From NCBI GenBank assembly GCA_964454975.1, contig CAYVVD010000003.1:103468-167467 (forward strand): DNA of 64,000 bases, given 5' to 3'. Positions within the stretch are counted from its first letter, which is position 1. Each line of letters opens with the position of its first letter. This DNA comes from CAYVVD01 sp964454975. GTDB taxonomy: Bacteria > Bacteroidota > Ignavibacteria > Kapaibacteriales > UBA2268. Below are positions 38,105 through 47,309 of this stretch, one piece after another. The position numbers were made by a program, and so were the translations under genes. A model generated the notes under the pieces. The model saw only the letters and a list, made by a program, of their open reading frames with translations, ran no database searches and had not been told where the DNA came from.

Positions 38105-40372
38105 GTGAAGGCATTGAAATCCTTACAACTTATAGCAATCGGGCTTCTGATTGGATTGTCATCCGGTCTTATGGCCCAGGAACTTACTAATGGTTCAGCA
38201 GGTACTATCGAAAATGAAAGTACAGGAACCATCCGCTTCCTGGATGATACAGGAAAATTCAGGAATGCTAACGCAACATTTACCGACATCGTGAACGACG
38301 GTACTATTGAATTCCAGGGCACTGACGGTGAATTTGTTGACGATGCAACTGGCAACCCTGATCAGGGTAACGCACTCGGCCAGTTAGGTTCGCGTGTTGG
38401 CGGTACTGTACTGTATTCCGGCACAGGCGGCGGTCAGACTATCCAGGATAATGTTTACCTGACCAACCTTTCGCTCGATGGCGCTGCTACAAAAGCAGTA
38501 AACAACACTTTTGTTAGTGCTGTTTACTCAATTAACTACGGCTCCACAGGCACAAGGACATATACAGGTACTTTCACATACGACGGTACAGACCAGGACA
38601 TCGCCTGGGAGAATGGCACATCCGGTACGGATGACCGTTATGACGTGCTCGACCTACAGGGTACAGGTACAAAGACAGTTCCTAATAATGCTACTGACGG
38701 CGAAGTTTACGTAGCCAACAACCTTGTGATGGCTGATGCGAATACGCTTCTCCAGGTTGACGATGATATGTCTGTCAACATGGTAGGCGGCACCGGTACT
38801 ACAATTGACGGTACTATAACAGTTGGCGCAACTGATGCCGGTTCTTTCACTCAGAACCTCGGCGATATGGTTTATACAACCCAGCTTTCCGTTGACAACG
38901 GTACATTCACCGTTGCTGACGTTGGTACTGCTTTATTCAACGGTGGTGCTACTGTAGCAGATGCTTCTTCGTTCATCGTTTCAGACAACGCAGGCGATGT
39001 TACTCTCGAAAGCTCGCTCACTCTTGCAACCGGCGCAACCGGAGGTATTCTTGACATGGGTGCAAGCACTACATTGAATGTAAATTCAGCAGGTTCGCTT
39101 GTAAACAGCTTTGCAGCACGTACAAATACAACTTATGATATCACATCAACTGTTGCATTTGACGATACACAGGCTGTTCCTTCAACTGTTCTTTCAAATC
39201 CTTACGGCTTACTTGACTTTTCAGGCGGAGGTACTAAAACTGCTACAAACAATAGTGGTTCCGAAAATGATATCTATGTTGCTTCTGACGTAACCGTTTC
39301 AGGCGGCGATGTTGACATGAAGGGCAGTACTGACGGCAGCCTGATTCTTGACGCTGCTAATACAACAACACCTATCACTTATGCTGCAAACGAAGAAGTT
39401 GTTGGAAAGCTTCGTTATTCAAATGCATTTGGCAACGGCGACCTTTCAACAACTACTTATACTATGAATAACGCTAACACATCAATTGAGTTTACAGGAT
39501 TTGAAGTTGGTACAGCCCCGGGTTATATGGAGTTTGACGTACAGCCCGAGACAAACCCGGCTGACTATGTCGCAGCAACTGACGTTAACAGGAAAATCAC
39601 TATTAATTACGACCCGAATGCGGTTTCTGATGCATGGGTAGCTAATATCCAGGCGTGGTACACAAACACCGATTTAGGCGTCGTTGTTGACGAAACAATT
39701 CTCAAGTACTATGAATCTACAACCCCTCCGGATGCATCAGAAAAGGTTGGTGGTACCGGTTCAGCTTATGTACTTAACAATGGTGCCAATACAATATCGC
39801 TTGCCGGCATCACCGGAGACGCTGCGGCAACAATTGACGGTATTGTTGACCAGTTCTTTGCTGACGGCAACGACCTGCTTATCCGTGCTAACGACCAGAT
39901 ATTTGCTGTCAGCGACGGCCGCTGGTCTAACCCTGGAACCTGGGACGAATTTCGTGAGCCGGAACCGACTGACAACGTTGTTATTGACGGTTTTACAGTT
40001 CACGCAGGTTTTGTAAGGGTATTAGTTGATAACTGGACAACAGTCGAAGCATCTCCTCTTGACCTTGCTAAATCACTTAACATTGGATCAACAGCAAACT
40101 CTTCACTTCTTATAGGTGGTAATACCGGCGGTGGAAACGATTACAATGGTACATTCATCTTCCAGCAGAATGATGTTACAAACAATGCAACAGGAACAGG
40201 TTATTCAACTGATCTTGCAGCATACACAGCAGTGTTGGTAAGTACAGACAGGTTCAGCGGTATTCTCGTTTATGAGACAACCGGTGCCGGCGCAACAGGT
40301 GAGATCAGGTTCCCGAACCTTACTAACGAAGGTTCTATCTTCAACTCAGGTCTTATCGAAGTTGGCAACTAA
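38105..40372 (+). CDS. Secreted repeat protein sharing modules with the giant protein
   Basis: AGGAGG at 38094-38099 sets the start at GTG 38105, although an in-frame ATG lies 30 bp upstream. The 755-residue product has a signal peptide (LIAIGLLIGLSSGLMAQ) and is rich in G, T, N, D and A. Its N-terminal part has beta-strand repeats (GTIENESTGTIRFLDDTG). Near residue 615 it carries QIFAVSDGRWSNPGTWDE, the same boundary motif as the giant protein. It ends IFNSGLIEVGN, matching the end of the giant protein (NNEGLIEIGQ), and has no T9SS sorting domain. It is followed by a strong hairpin. A structural surface component is the best reading. Its GC content looks a little higher than the flanking core genes. 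Confidence 0.88.
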   Translation: MKALKSLQLIAIGLLIGLSSGLMAQELTNGSAGTIENESTGTIRFLDDTGKFRNANATFTDIVNDGTIEFQGTDGEFVDDATGNPDQGNALGQLGSRVGGTVLYSGTGGGQTIQDNVYLTNLSLDGAATKAVNNTFVSAVYSINYGSTGTRTYTGTFTYDGTDQDIAWENGTSGTDDRYDVLDLQGTGTKTVPNNATDGEVYVANNLVMADANTLLQVDDDMSVNMVGGTGTTIDGTITVGATDAGSFTQNLGDMVYTTQLSVDNGTFTVADVGTALFNGGATVADASSFIVSDNAGDVTLESSLTLATGATGGILDMGASTTLNVNSAGSLVNSFAARTNTTYDITSTVAFDDTQAVPSTVLSNPYGLLDFSGGGTKTATNNSGSENDIYVASDVTVSGGDVDMKGSTDGSLILDAANTTTPITYAANEEVVGKLRYSNAFGNGDLSTTTYTMNNANTSIEFTGFEVGTAPGYMEFDVQPETNPADYVAATDVNRKITINYDPNAVSDAWVANIQAWYTNTDLGVVVDETILKYYESTTPPDASEKVGGTGSAYVLNNGANTISLAGITGDAAATIDGIVDQFFADGNDLLIRANDQIFAVSDGRWSNPGTWDEFREPEPTDNVVIDGFTVHAGFVRVLVDNWTTVEASPLDLAKSLNIGSTANSSLLIGGNTGGGNDYNGTFIFQQNDVTNNATGTGYSTDLAAYTAVLVSTDRFSGILVYETTGAGATGEIRFPNLTNEGSIFNSGLIEVGN

Positions 40373-40388
40373 TACAAACATATAATTC

Positions 40389-40434
40389 TTCTCGCACGGG
40401 AGGCATTCAGTTTGAATGCCTCCCGGCATGAGAA
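40389..40434 (+). terminator. Perfect hairpin without U-tract after the 755-residue surface protein gene
   Basis: Thirteen perfectly paired bases (40397-40409 with 40413-40425) enclose a three-base loop, and an outer TTCTC/GAGAA pairing extends it after a small interior mismatch. There is no run of Ts afterwards, so it may act as an RNA 3'-end stabiliser or attenuator rather than a standard terminator. Confidence 0.6.
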
Positions 40435-40480
40435 GGGTATATGAAGCACAAATTAATTTAAGATGAAATTGCTGTAATAC

Positions 40481-40532
40481 GGCGAAAAATCAAGCATTAT
40501 TACAAATAGTTCATAATCAATTTTCGCCTTTT
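40481..40532 (+). terminator. Possible weak terminator before the 684-residue protein gene
   Basis: GGCGAAAA (40481-40488) pairs with TTTTCGCC (40521-40528), followed by TTTTCC. The loop of 32 bases is long, so function is doubtful. It lies 19 bp before the next start. Confidence 0.3.
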
Positions 40533-40546
40533 CCGTGTAGAGATAT

Positions 40547-42601
40547 ATGCCAAGGACAGCCTTAAATATAATAATGATCACGCTTTTCAGCTTTTCTGCA
40601 ATAGCTCAGAACCTGGACAGCAAAGGCAATATTGAAAACATGGGTAAGATTGTTATCCGAGGGAATGCTGCAATAGCACAGGATACACTTGGAGGTCAGG
40701 TTGTTTATGAGCGGAACTTAGGTGGTCAACAGCTGGTTCCGAAACTTGTTTATAATGATATTGAATTCAGAGGCATAGCCCCCAAGCAGCTTTACGATAT
40801 AAGTAACCGTGAATTTGTTTCCCTCAGCCGTTTCTTTTCAGATAGTGTTGCCCACATCAAATTCGGGCAGAACGAGATTGTTTATACCAAAGGTTATACG
40901 GAACACAACGGATTAATAAACAGGAATTATAATTACGGAAGGGTTAAACTAAACGGTATTGACTCCCAGGATGTAACCGGCAAAGGCCTGTTCAGGGAGC
41001 TTGAACTGGATAATAATGAAGGCGCCGACGTTGTTAAGCAAGGCGGTTTCTACATTAGTACCCGGCTTGAGTTACTCAGGGGAGAATTCAGGCTTGATGC
41101 GGATAGCTCCTTCACAATGATGGACAATTCCGAGATTGTCCGGCACACAGGCTCCTCGCTTACAAACGAACCACATTTTGAAGACAAAGTAAATGTACGC
41201 TTTGTTGGCGACGGCCCGATGCTAACAGGCGGTGAAATACCTGCCAACACCACCTCCCTGCAGAATTTGATTATTGAAAACGACGGTGGCATAACACTCG
41301 CGAAAGATGCCACATATAATGATTCGCTCTATCTCGGCGCTTGGCTCAGAACCGAACCGGATGCCACAACAAAGTATGTGCTTACCTCAACATCGCTCAA
41401 AGACCCTGTTTTTGCTGAAGCCGATATTGAGATTGACGGCAGTTACCGCCGTACAAATCTTGTCAACGACGGCAGGGAACATCTTTTCAATAATGTATAT
41501 ACTTATGCCAAATTTGAAACAGATGCAGATGCAACCGGCATTACTTCGCTTCAGATGCGTGTTAAGGGAGAAACCTTCCCCGTTCAGCCGGGTGGCGATG
41601 AAAAAGTCATGAGGTTAATTGACATTGAAGGCAGGGATATAGCAGGCAATATTATTGACAAAGGTATAAACATGGAATTCGGGTATGGCTGGAAACACAG
41701 GCCGGGCGAACCGGGGCATGAAACAAATACACTCCCCGTACCGGATGTAATCCTTCAGCGGTATTCCAATGACGGCTGGATTAATATTGATAATTCGCAG
41801 GTTCCCCAAACTGACATAAATAAATGGGCGCATGCTTACGCAACACAGGTAACTGCACTTGGTTCGTTTGCAATAGGCTTGCCAAGCGGGCTCAGGTTAC
41901 AGCTACTTGCAAGGGTAATTCTCGAAGGAGCATTCAGGCTTGAATTTTCAAGTATGGCGATTGATTTGAACGATAGAGGATTAATTCCAACTACTCCGCC
42001 TGATATCTACCCATATAATCTCGACCCGAACAGGCAGCTTACTTCTGTAACAAGTGTTCCTGATTCGATTGTTGATTGGATAGTAATTGAATTCAGGCCT
42101 GAATTTTCATCACCTGAACGCACCTACAGGACTTGCTTCCTGAGGCAAGACGGTTATATAGTTGACCTGGACGGAGTCTCTCCTGTTCTTTTATCACCTT
42201 CAAAAGGCGGAATTGATTCCGGTGGAGGAGATTACTTCATATCTATAAGGCATCGCAACCACATGGCAATAATTACAGAAAACCCGGTAGCAATATACCC
42301 GGAAGAAATAGAAACAACACTTGACTTCAGGAAACCTGACTTGGTTATGGGAAGAACAGGAGCTATGAGGCCGATAGGATTTGATATTGACGGTTCTGTA
42401 CTTTGGGGTATGCTAAGCGGAAACAACGGCAGCAACCAGGCAGGACTGGGCATTATTGACGAGCAGGACTGGACAGATGTATGGAATTCAGTCAACATCG
42501 AAGGTTATATATTCGAAGATTACAATCTTGACGGTATCGTAACTACTAAAGACTTTAACAAGAGTTGGAACAACAGATACAAGGTGGGATTTGCTGATTA
42601 A
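40547..42601 (+). CDS. Secreted surface protein with dockerin-like C-terminus
   Basis: Signal peptide (IIMITLFSFSAIAQ), then a start much like its upstream neighbours (GNIENMGKIVIRGN). Residues 285-445 resemble a giant-protein block (EIDGSYRRTNLVNDGREHLF and VILQRYSNDGWINID). The last 200 residues form a module seen at the end of many Bacteroidota secreted proteins: GYIVDLDGVSP, ISIRHRNHMAIIT, then SVLWGMLSGNN and a single Ca2+-loop-like unit DYNLDGIVTTKD. That last unit resembles half a dockerin. There is no standard T9SS sorting domain; it ends NNRYKVGFAD. The product probably joins the surface array made by the preceding genes. Confidence 0.88.
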   Translation: MPRTALNIIMITLFSFSAIAQNLDSKGNIENMGKIVIRGNAAIAQDTLGGQVVYERNLGGQQLVPKLVYNDIEFRGIAPKQLYDISNREFVSLSRFFSDSVAHIKFGQNEIVYTKGYTEHNGLINRNYNYGRVKLNGIDSQDVTGKGLFRELELDNNEGADVVKQGGFYISTRLELLRGEFRLDADSSFTMMDNSEIVRHTGSSLTNEPHFEDKVNVRFVGDGPMLTGGEIPANTTSLQNLIIENDGGITLAKDATYNDSLYLGAWLRTEPDATTKYVLTSTSLKDPVFAEADIEIDGSYRRTNLVNDGREHLFNNVYTYAKFETDADATGITSLQMRVKGETFPVQPGGDEKVMRLIDIEGRDIAGNIIDKGINMEFGYGWKHRPGEPGHETNTLPVPDVILQRYSNDGWINIDNSQVPQTDINKWAHAYATQVTALGSFAIGLPSGLRLQLLARVILEGAFRLEFSSMAIDLNDRGLIPTTPPDIYPYNLDPNRQLTSVTSVPDSIVDWIVIEFRPEFSSPERTYRTCFLRQDGYIVDLDGVSPVLLSPSKGGIDSGGGDYFISIRHRNHMAIITENPVAIYPEEIETTLDFRKPDLVMGRTGAMRPIGFDIDGSVLWGMLSGNNGSNQAGLGIIDEQDWTDVWNSVNIEGYIFEDYNLDGIVTTKDFNKSWNNRYKVGFAD

Positions 42602-42681
42602 TATAAAAAACCCAAGCTTAATACAAATATAAGCATTTGGTTAACTTTATCCAAACGTCCGGTTAATTTTCTTCAACAACA

Positions 42682-43962
42682 ATGATATTGGTCAATAAAA
42701 TACTAATTCTGATTATCTTTATAAACTGTGGAATACTATTTTCGCAGGAACCGGACACATTGGCGAAACTTGAAATTTACGAGACTATCCAGGTTGACCC
42801 AACAATCCTTGAGTTTAAAGTCAGGCTCATCCGTACTTCCGACTTATGGGCTAATTGGGCAAACGGAACATTCCAATTTGTATTTAATGACCCGACATAT
42901 GTAATTGACCCGGGAAAACTTGAAATAGTAAGACTGTATCAATCCGACCTGGACTATGGAGTAGTGCCGGGAGGCGACCTCCCCCCTGAGGATTATATAA
43001 TTAATCCTCACATAGTTGACGGCAGGATAGGTGTTGCTGTTGTAGGCCCTCAATCATTTGAAAATACAAAGTTTGTTGATACAGTAATAAATATTGAAAC
43101 TTTCCAGATTCGCTCTCTGGACGGATCAACATTGCCGAACAGGGTAAAATGGCTTGAACCCTACAGGTACTACCAGGCAAGCGCCTATAAAATTCAAAGT
43201 GACTCGCTTGTCCCTCCTATTGCTGCATGGTGGGCAGCAAATGATAACATAGAAATGGAAAACCCTCCGTACTCTGTTATTTATTTTGTTGATGATACCA
43301 GTATTGACCCCGATTTTATTCTCAAGTTTTTCTCTGCTAAATACCTTGGAGCCAAAAAGATATGGCTTGAGTTTGAGACAATACAGGAATCAAGAAACAA
43401 AGGGTTTAGGATATACCGTGGTATCTTACCATACGGTTCCCGAGATCATAACGATGTTGAATACGATCATCTTGTTGCTGCATTTGACCAGCCCGGCCCA
43501 TTCCAGCAGGAAATGATTGGCCTTGGCACCCGAAACCCGGGACGTTACTATGAAATCAGGCACGACACAGTTGATATCAGGGGTGTTGAATACTGCTACA
43601 GGCTTACGTATGTTGATTATGATGACGAAGAGTACATCCTTGCACACGCTTGCGTGCCGGTGCCGCACGCTGTCATAACTTTTGCACAGGCAAACCCTAA
43701 CCCGTTCAGCGATGATACCGAGCTCGAATACACTGTTGATGATGATTGTATTGTAACCTGCAAGGTCTATGACTTGCTGGGCAAGGAAGTAATGGAACTC
43801 TTCTCGAGTAAAGTACACAGAAAAGGGACTTATAACTTCACTCTCCAAATGCCGGAATATGCGATGGAGGGTCTTTATAATGTAATTTTTGTGGCTTACC
43901 CTATAGATGACCCCGCAATCGAAATCTCACGAGCGTCTGTTAAAATTCAGCTTGTGAGGTAA
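42682..43962 (+). CDS. Secreted protein with T9SS C-terminal sorting domain
   Basis: The 426-residue product has a signal peptide (ILILIIFINCGILFSQ). The middle includes a fibronectin-III-like stretch (IWLEFETIQESRNKGFRIYR and YCYRLTYVDYDD) of the kind that often precedes sorting domains. The C-terminus is a type A T9SS domain (ANPNPFSDDTELEYTV, then CKVYDLLGKEVMELF). The N-terminal 230 residues are unrecognised; they may be a cohesin-like beta-sandwich (FQFVFNDPTYVIDPGKLEI). If so, it could be a partner for the dockerin-like end of the gene before it, but I cannot confirm that fold. It is 2 bp from the next gene. Confidence 0.9.
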   Translation: MILVNKILILIIFINCGILFSQEPDTLAKLEIYETIQVDPTILEFKVRLIRTSDLWANWANGTFQFVFNDPTYVIDPGKLEIVRLYQSDLDYGVVPGGDLPPEDYIINPHIVDGRIGVAVVGPQSFENTKFVDTVINIETFQIRSLDGSTLPNRVKWLEPYRYYQASAYKIQSDSLVPPIAAWWAANDNIEMENPPYSVIYFVDDTSIDPDFILKFFSAKYLGAKKIWLEFETIQESRNKGFRIYRGILPYGSRDHNDVEYDHLVAAFDQPGPFQQEMIGLGTRNPGRYYEIRHDTVDIRGVEYCYRLTYVDYDDEEYILAHACVPVPHAVITFAQANPNPFSDDTELEYTVDDDCIVTCKVYDLLGKEVMELFSSKVHRKGTYNFTLQMPEYAMEGLYNVIFVAYPIDDPAIEISRASVKIQLVR

Positions 43963-43964
43963 AA

Positions 43965-45890
43965 ATGAAATCAATTCATATACTACTTTTTTCTGTATTA
44001 ATTGTTTTTACGAATAAATTCCTTTATTCCCAACAAATTGACTTCACATCCCCGGGCCAGGCTGATACTCTCTTTGCAGGTGAGGCATACAACATTGAAT
44101 GGGATAATCCTGGGAATTACATTGTAAACTTGTACTACACAGAAGGCAGCTCTAATGTTTGGGATCTGATTGCGGAGAATATTAACGGTAATTCCTACCA
44201 ATGGCAAATACCCATGCTTGATTCGATGAATGTCAGAATCAGGATAGAAGCAATCAACTTTATAGAACCCGTAATTATTTGGGATGCAATTCCACATGCT
44301 GATGAAATCCGGAATGTTGATTTCAGCCCTGATGGTAATCTGTTTGCAACTGCAAGTTTTGATGGATTTATAAGGATTTTCGACACATTCGCACAAATTG
44401 AGGTTGATTTTACTCAATTAGTAACTATCGGCAGGGTATTAAATGCAAAATTCTTTAGAAATTCAGATACAATCATTGCAGCAAACGAATCCGGCGTTTA
44501 CTTATGGGACAGAATAAACGACAGGACTATATTACTTTTTGCAGAGACAGAAGAAGTGTATGCTTTAGATATTCATCCCACAAAACCTTTTATCGCCACT
44601 GGCAGCTATGATGGGACTGTCAGGGTATTTGACGTTGAAAACAGTGCAACAGTTGACCATTATATAATGCCTGTTACCTCTCCCCCGACCAGGGCAATTT
44701 CAGTAAAATTTTCGCCTGACGGGAGTGAATTGGTAATAGGTGAATCTGAAGGGAATGTTCATATAAAGCAGGTTGATCCTCCCGGACCGGCAACTTCTTT
44801 TCAGGCACACGGATTCAGTGGAGCAAAGGTTATAGAGTCTGTTGACATTTCACCTGATGGCAATTTAATTCTAAGCAGTGGATTTGACAGAGCTGTAAGA
44901 ATTTGGGATTATCAATCAAATAACATAATCGCTGAATTTACAAATCATTCAGCGCCTGTATGGCAAGCATTATTCTCTCCAAGCGGCATTGATTTTTTAA
45001 CCGGTGCTTCTGACAACCTGGCATACCAAATAAATGTTGCGACATTAGAAGAGCGGCATTCCGCACTGGACCATGAAAGTCAAATTCGTGCAATTGATTA
45101 TTCACCCGATGGAGATTTTATACTCACAGCAGGAAGAGATGATGGATTCAAACTCTGGCGAAACTATTATACTGTTGAAGAACACGACACGGTTCAAACA
45201 TATTTCCGTTACAAGGCACAGTTGCAGATCCCTGATTTTGCAGCATTTATGAATGACAGAGTAAGAATACCACTCGTATTCACTCATAATTATATCGGAA
45301 CTGAACTTGCAGACGTGGAAACGCCTGTTGAAGTTACACTCGCCTATCCGAAAAGAATATTAAACCTGCTTAAATTCGACGGCATAGTTATTAACGATAC
45401 AGATTACGATACACTTATATATTCCGGTTTATCTGAACTCGGCAGAGAAGACTCGCTATTTCTCTCAATTAATGATGCATTGTTCGGAGTAATCGACATT
45501 GATACATTCAAGATTGTTGATTGGGAATTACCGGGATACGAGATAATTAAAATTGAGAAAAAAGATGGTATAATCGAAATAATCCCGGAGTGTGGCAACT
45601 GGGAGGAACTCGGTATCCTGTTATCAAACAGTATAAATCAAATTGAAGTATTCCCTAATCCGGTAAATGATAGAACCAAAATTATGCTTAACCTGATAGA
45701 GGACACTAATTACATACTGGAACTGATTGATGAGAGTGGGATGATATTGGAAACGATTATTGAGGAACCCAGGAAGCATGGTGAGTATATCATAGATTTC
45801 AACTTTTCGGAGCTGAAATCCGGTGTTTATTTCCTTAATCTCAGGAATGGAGTTAAGAATTATTCAAAAAAAATAATTAAAGCAGATTGA
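43965..45890 (+). CDS. WD40-type beta-propeller protein with T9SS sorting domain
   Basis: Signal peptide (ILLFSVLIVFTNKFLYSQ). A short Ig-like domain (residues 22-100, FTSPGQADTLFAGEAYNIEW) is followed by six or seven WD40 repeats (about 105-400), seen as ISPDGNLILSSGFDRAVRIWD, YSPDGDFILTAGRDDGFKLW and similar. A beta-rich domain (about 415-545) comes next and then the T9SS domain from FPNPVNDRTKIMLNL to the terminal SKKIIKAD. Propellers of this kind usually make protein contacts, so a surface-exposed interaction platform is likely. It begins 2 bp after the previous gene, and its stop is close to the next start, so the three are probably co-translated. Confidence 0.9.
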   Translation: MKSIHILLFSVLIVFTNKFLYSQQIDFTSPGQADTLFAGEAYNIEWDNPGNYIVNLYYTEGSSNVWDLIAENINGNSYQWQIPMLDSMNVRIRIEAINFIEPVIIWDAIPHADEIRNVDFSPDGNLFATASFDGFIRIFDTFAQIEVDFTQLVTIGRVLNAKFFRNSDTIIAANESGVYLWDRINDRTILLFAETEEVYALDIHPTKPFIATGSYDGTVRVFDVENSATVDHYIMPVTSPPTRAISVKFSPDGSELVIGESEGNVHIKQVDPPGPATSFQAHGFSGAKVIESVDISPDGNLILSSGFDRAVRIWDYQSNNIIAEFTNHSAPVWQALFSPSGIDFLTGASDNLAYQINVATLEERHSALDHESQIRAIDYSPDGDFILTAGRDDGFKLWRNYYTVEEHDTVQTYFRYKAQLQIPDFAAFMNDRVRIPLVFTHNYIGTELADVETPVEVTLAYPKRILNLLKFDGIVINDTDYDTLIYSGLSELGREDSLFLSINDALFGVIDIDTFKIVDWELPGYEIIKIEKKDGIIEIIPECGNWEELGILLSNSINQIEVFPNPVNDRTKIMLNLIEDTNYILELIDESGMILETIIEEPRKHGEYIIDFNFSELKSGVYFLNLRNGVKNYSKKIIKAD

Positions 45891-45913
45891 TTAATTTTTT
45901 ATCTTGTTTCGTT

Positions 45914-47290
45914 ATGCGGTGCAATATTTTGAGATTAATTCTACTAAATATTGCTTTCATTTTTTTAACCGGGGTGCTGTGGGCAAAGTCACCCTTAGGG
46001 CATTACCGTTCAATAGATGTCATGCAAAATCTTGATACCGTAGTTTATAATCACTTTTACAGCGACTGGTGGTATGGAGCCACTGGAGGTATCTCGAGCC
46101 ATTATTACTTCGGTAACCTAAATCTACCCCGAAATCCCACTGTAGCAGTTGCTAATTATAACCAGATAATCCCCCTTGAGGGGACTGATGGATTTGGCTA
46201 TTTTTTTGGCCTCGAAAGCCAATGGGTACCAGTTGAGGAATCCTGGGGTGGAGGGCTTAGCCTTGTCTATGACAGACGAGGCTCTACCAGCGAGTCCAAC
46301 AGGCAGAACGACTCTGTTCGCTCTATATATGTTGCAGAATCAGCCTTTGATTATATAATTATATCACCTTTCGCCCGCTACAATTTCGAACTTGAAGGAA
46401 TGTACAGCTTCTTTGGCGCTAATTTTTATGTCCCGATGGGTAACCTGACCGAACACTATAAAAAATTTACAAATACAGGTGCCATAGAGCAGAAAAGCAA
46501 TGTTGAGCTGGAAAAAAACCTTTTCAGATACGGGTTTTCTCTTGGTTTAGCTTATGATATAGCCGGCGGGGGATTTGGCGATGCCAGAATACGATTTACA
46601 CCATATTTCTCATTGCATGCAGGCTCAAGCGTATCAGATATTAACAATTCTAACCTGAACAGCATATATTTCAAAGGAGGTGTTTCGGTTAAATTCGGCC
46701 CTGACGAGATTATAGTCGATACTCTGCCCTTTGACCCGAATTATGTGCCGCCACCAACATATTTTGCATCTGCAAACTATGAGACAGGCTCCATTTACCC
46801 GGGTTACAATCCTGAAGAGGTGTATGCAGCCAGGCTCGATGTTGTTGATTACTCTCGCATAATTGGCGAAGTGAGGGAAGAGCCTGTAATCGCTATGCAG
46901 GAAACTATCAGGCCACAGGTAGAAAAACCGAAAGAAATAATTGATGTCAGCACAAACGAAGTTAAAGTATTCACATATCCCTCGTCATCTTCAACCAACC
47001 TTAGTCCTGAAATGAGAGCTTACCTCGATGCAATCGCTGAATTTGCAGAAAGGAATCCCCGATCTGAAGTTCGTATTGTTGGACACTCAGATAACCGCGG
47101 TACTTCAGAAGAAAACCAGAGACGTTCTGAGCTAAGGGCACGTCAGGTTGTAAGATATCTTTTAAGCAAGGGTATCCCAAGGGGAAGGCTGCTTGACCGT
47201 GGTATGGGTGACCGTCTGCCAGTTGCAGATACCCGTACCGATGAAGGAAGGGCAAAGAACAGAAGAGTGGAAATTCAAGTAGTTCAATAA
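45914..47290 (+). CDS. Outer-membrane barrel protein with C-terminal OmpA domain
   Basis: ATG 45914 gives a compact signal peptide (LILLNIAFIFLTGVLWAKS). A TTG at 45887 that overlaps the preceding stop (TTGA) would add nine residues. Residues 30-285 look like a beta-barrel with conserved aromatic strands (FGYFFGLESQWVPVEESWGG). The C-terminal OmpA domain (about 345-458) contains the IVGHSDNRGTSEENQ loop and the KNRRVEIQV segment that contact peptidoglycan. As the last envelope gene of the cluster it is the natural candidate for anchoring the surface array to the cell wall. It is not recognisably of the PorP/SprF type. Confidence 0.9.
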   Translation: MRCNILRLILLNIAFIFLTGVLWAKSPLGHYRSIDVMQNLDTVVYNHFYSDWWYGATGGISSHYYFGNLNLPRNPTVAVANYNQIIPLEGTDGFGYFFGLESQWVPVEESWGGGLSLVYDRRGSTSESNRQNDSVRSIYVAESAFDYIIISPFARYNFELEGMYSFFGANFYVPMGNLTEHYKKFTNTGAIEQKSNVELEKNLFRYGFSLGLAYDIAGGGFGDARIRFTPYFSLHAGSSVSDINNSNLNSIYFKGGVSVKFGPDEIIVDTLPFDPNYVPPPTYFASANYETGSIYPGYNPEEVYAARLDVVDYSRIIGEVREEPVIAMQETIRPQVEKPKEIIDVSTNEVKVFTYPSSSSTNLSPEMRAYLDAIAEFAERNPRSEVRIVGHSDNRGTSEENQRRSELRARQVVRYLLSKGIPRGRLLDRGMGDRLPVADTRTDEGRAKNRRVEIQVVQ

Positions 47291-47309
47291 TTTATTGGTC
47301 GTTATATTG

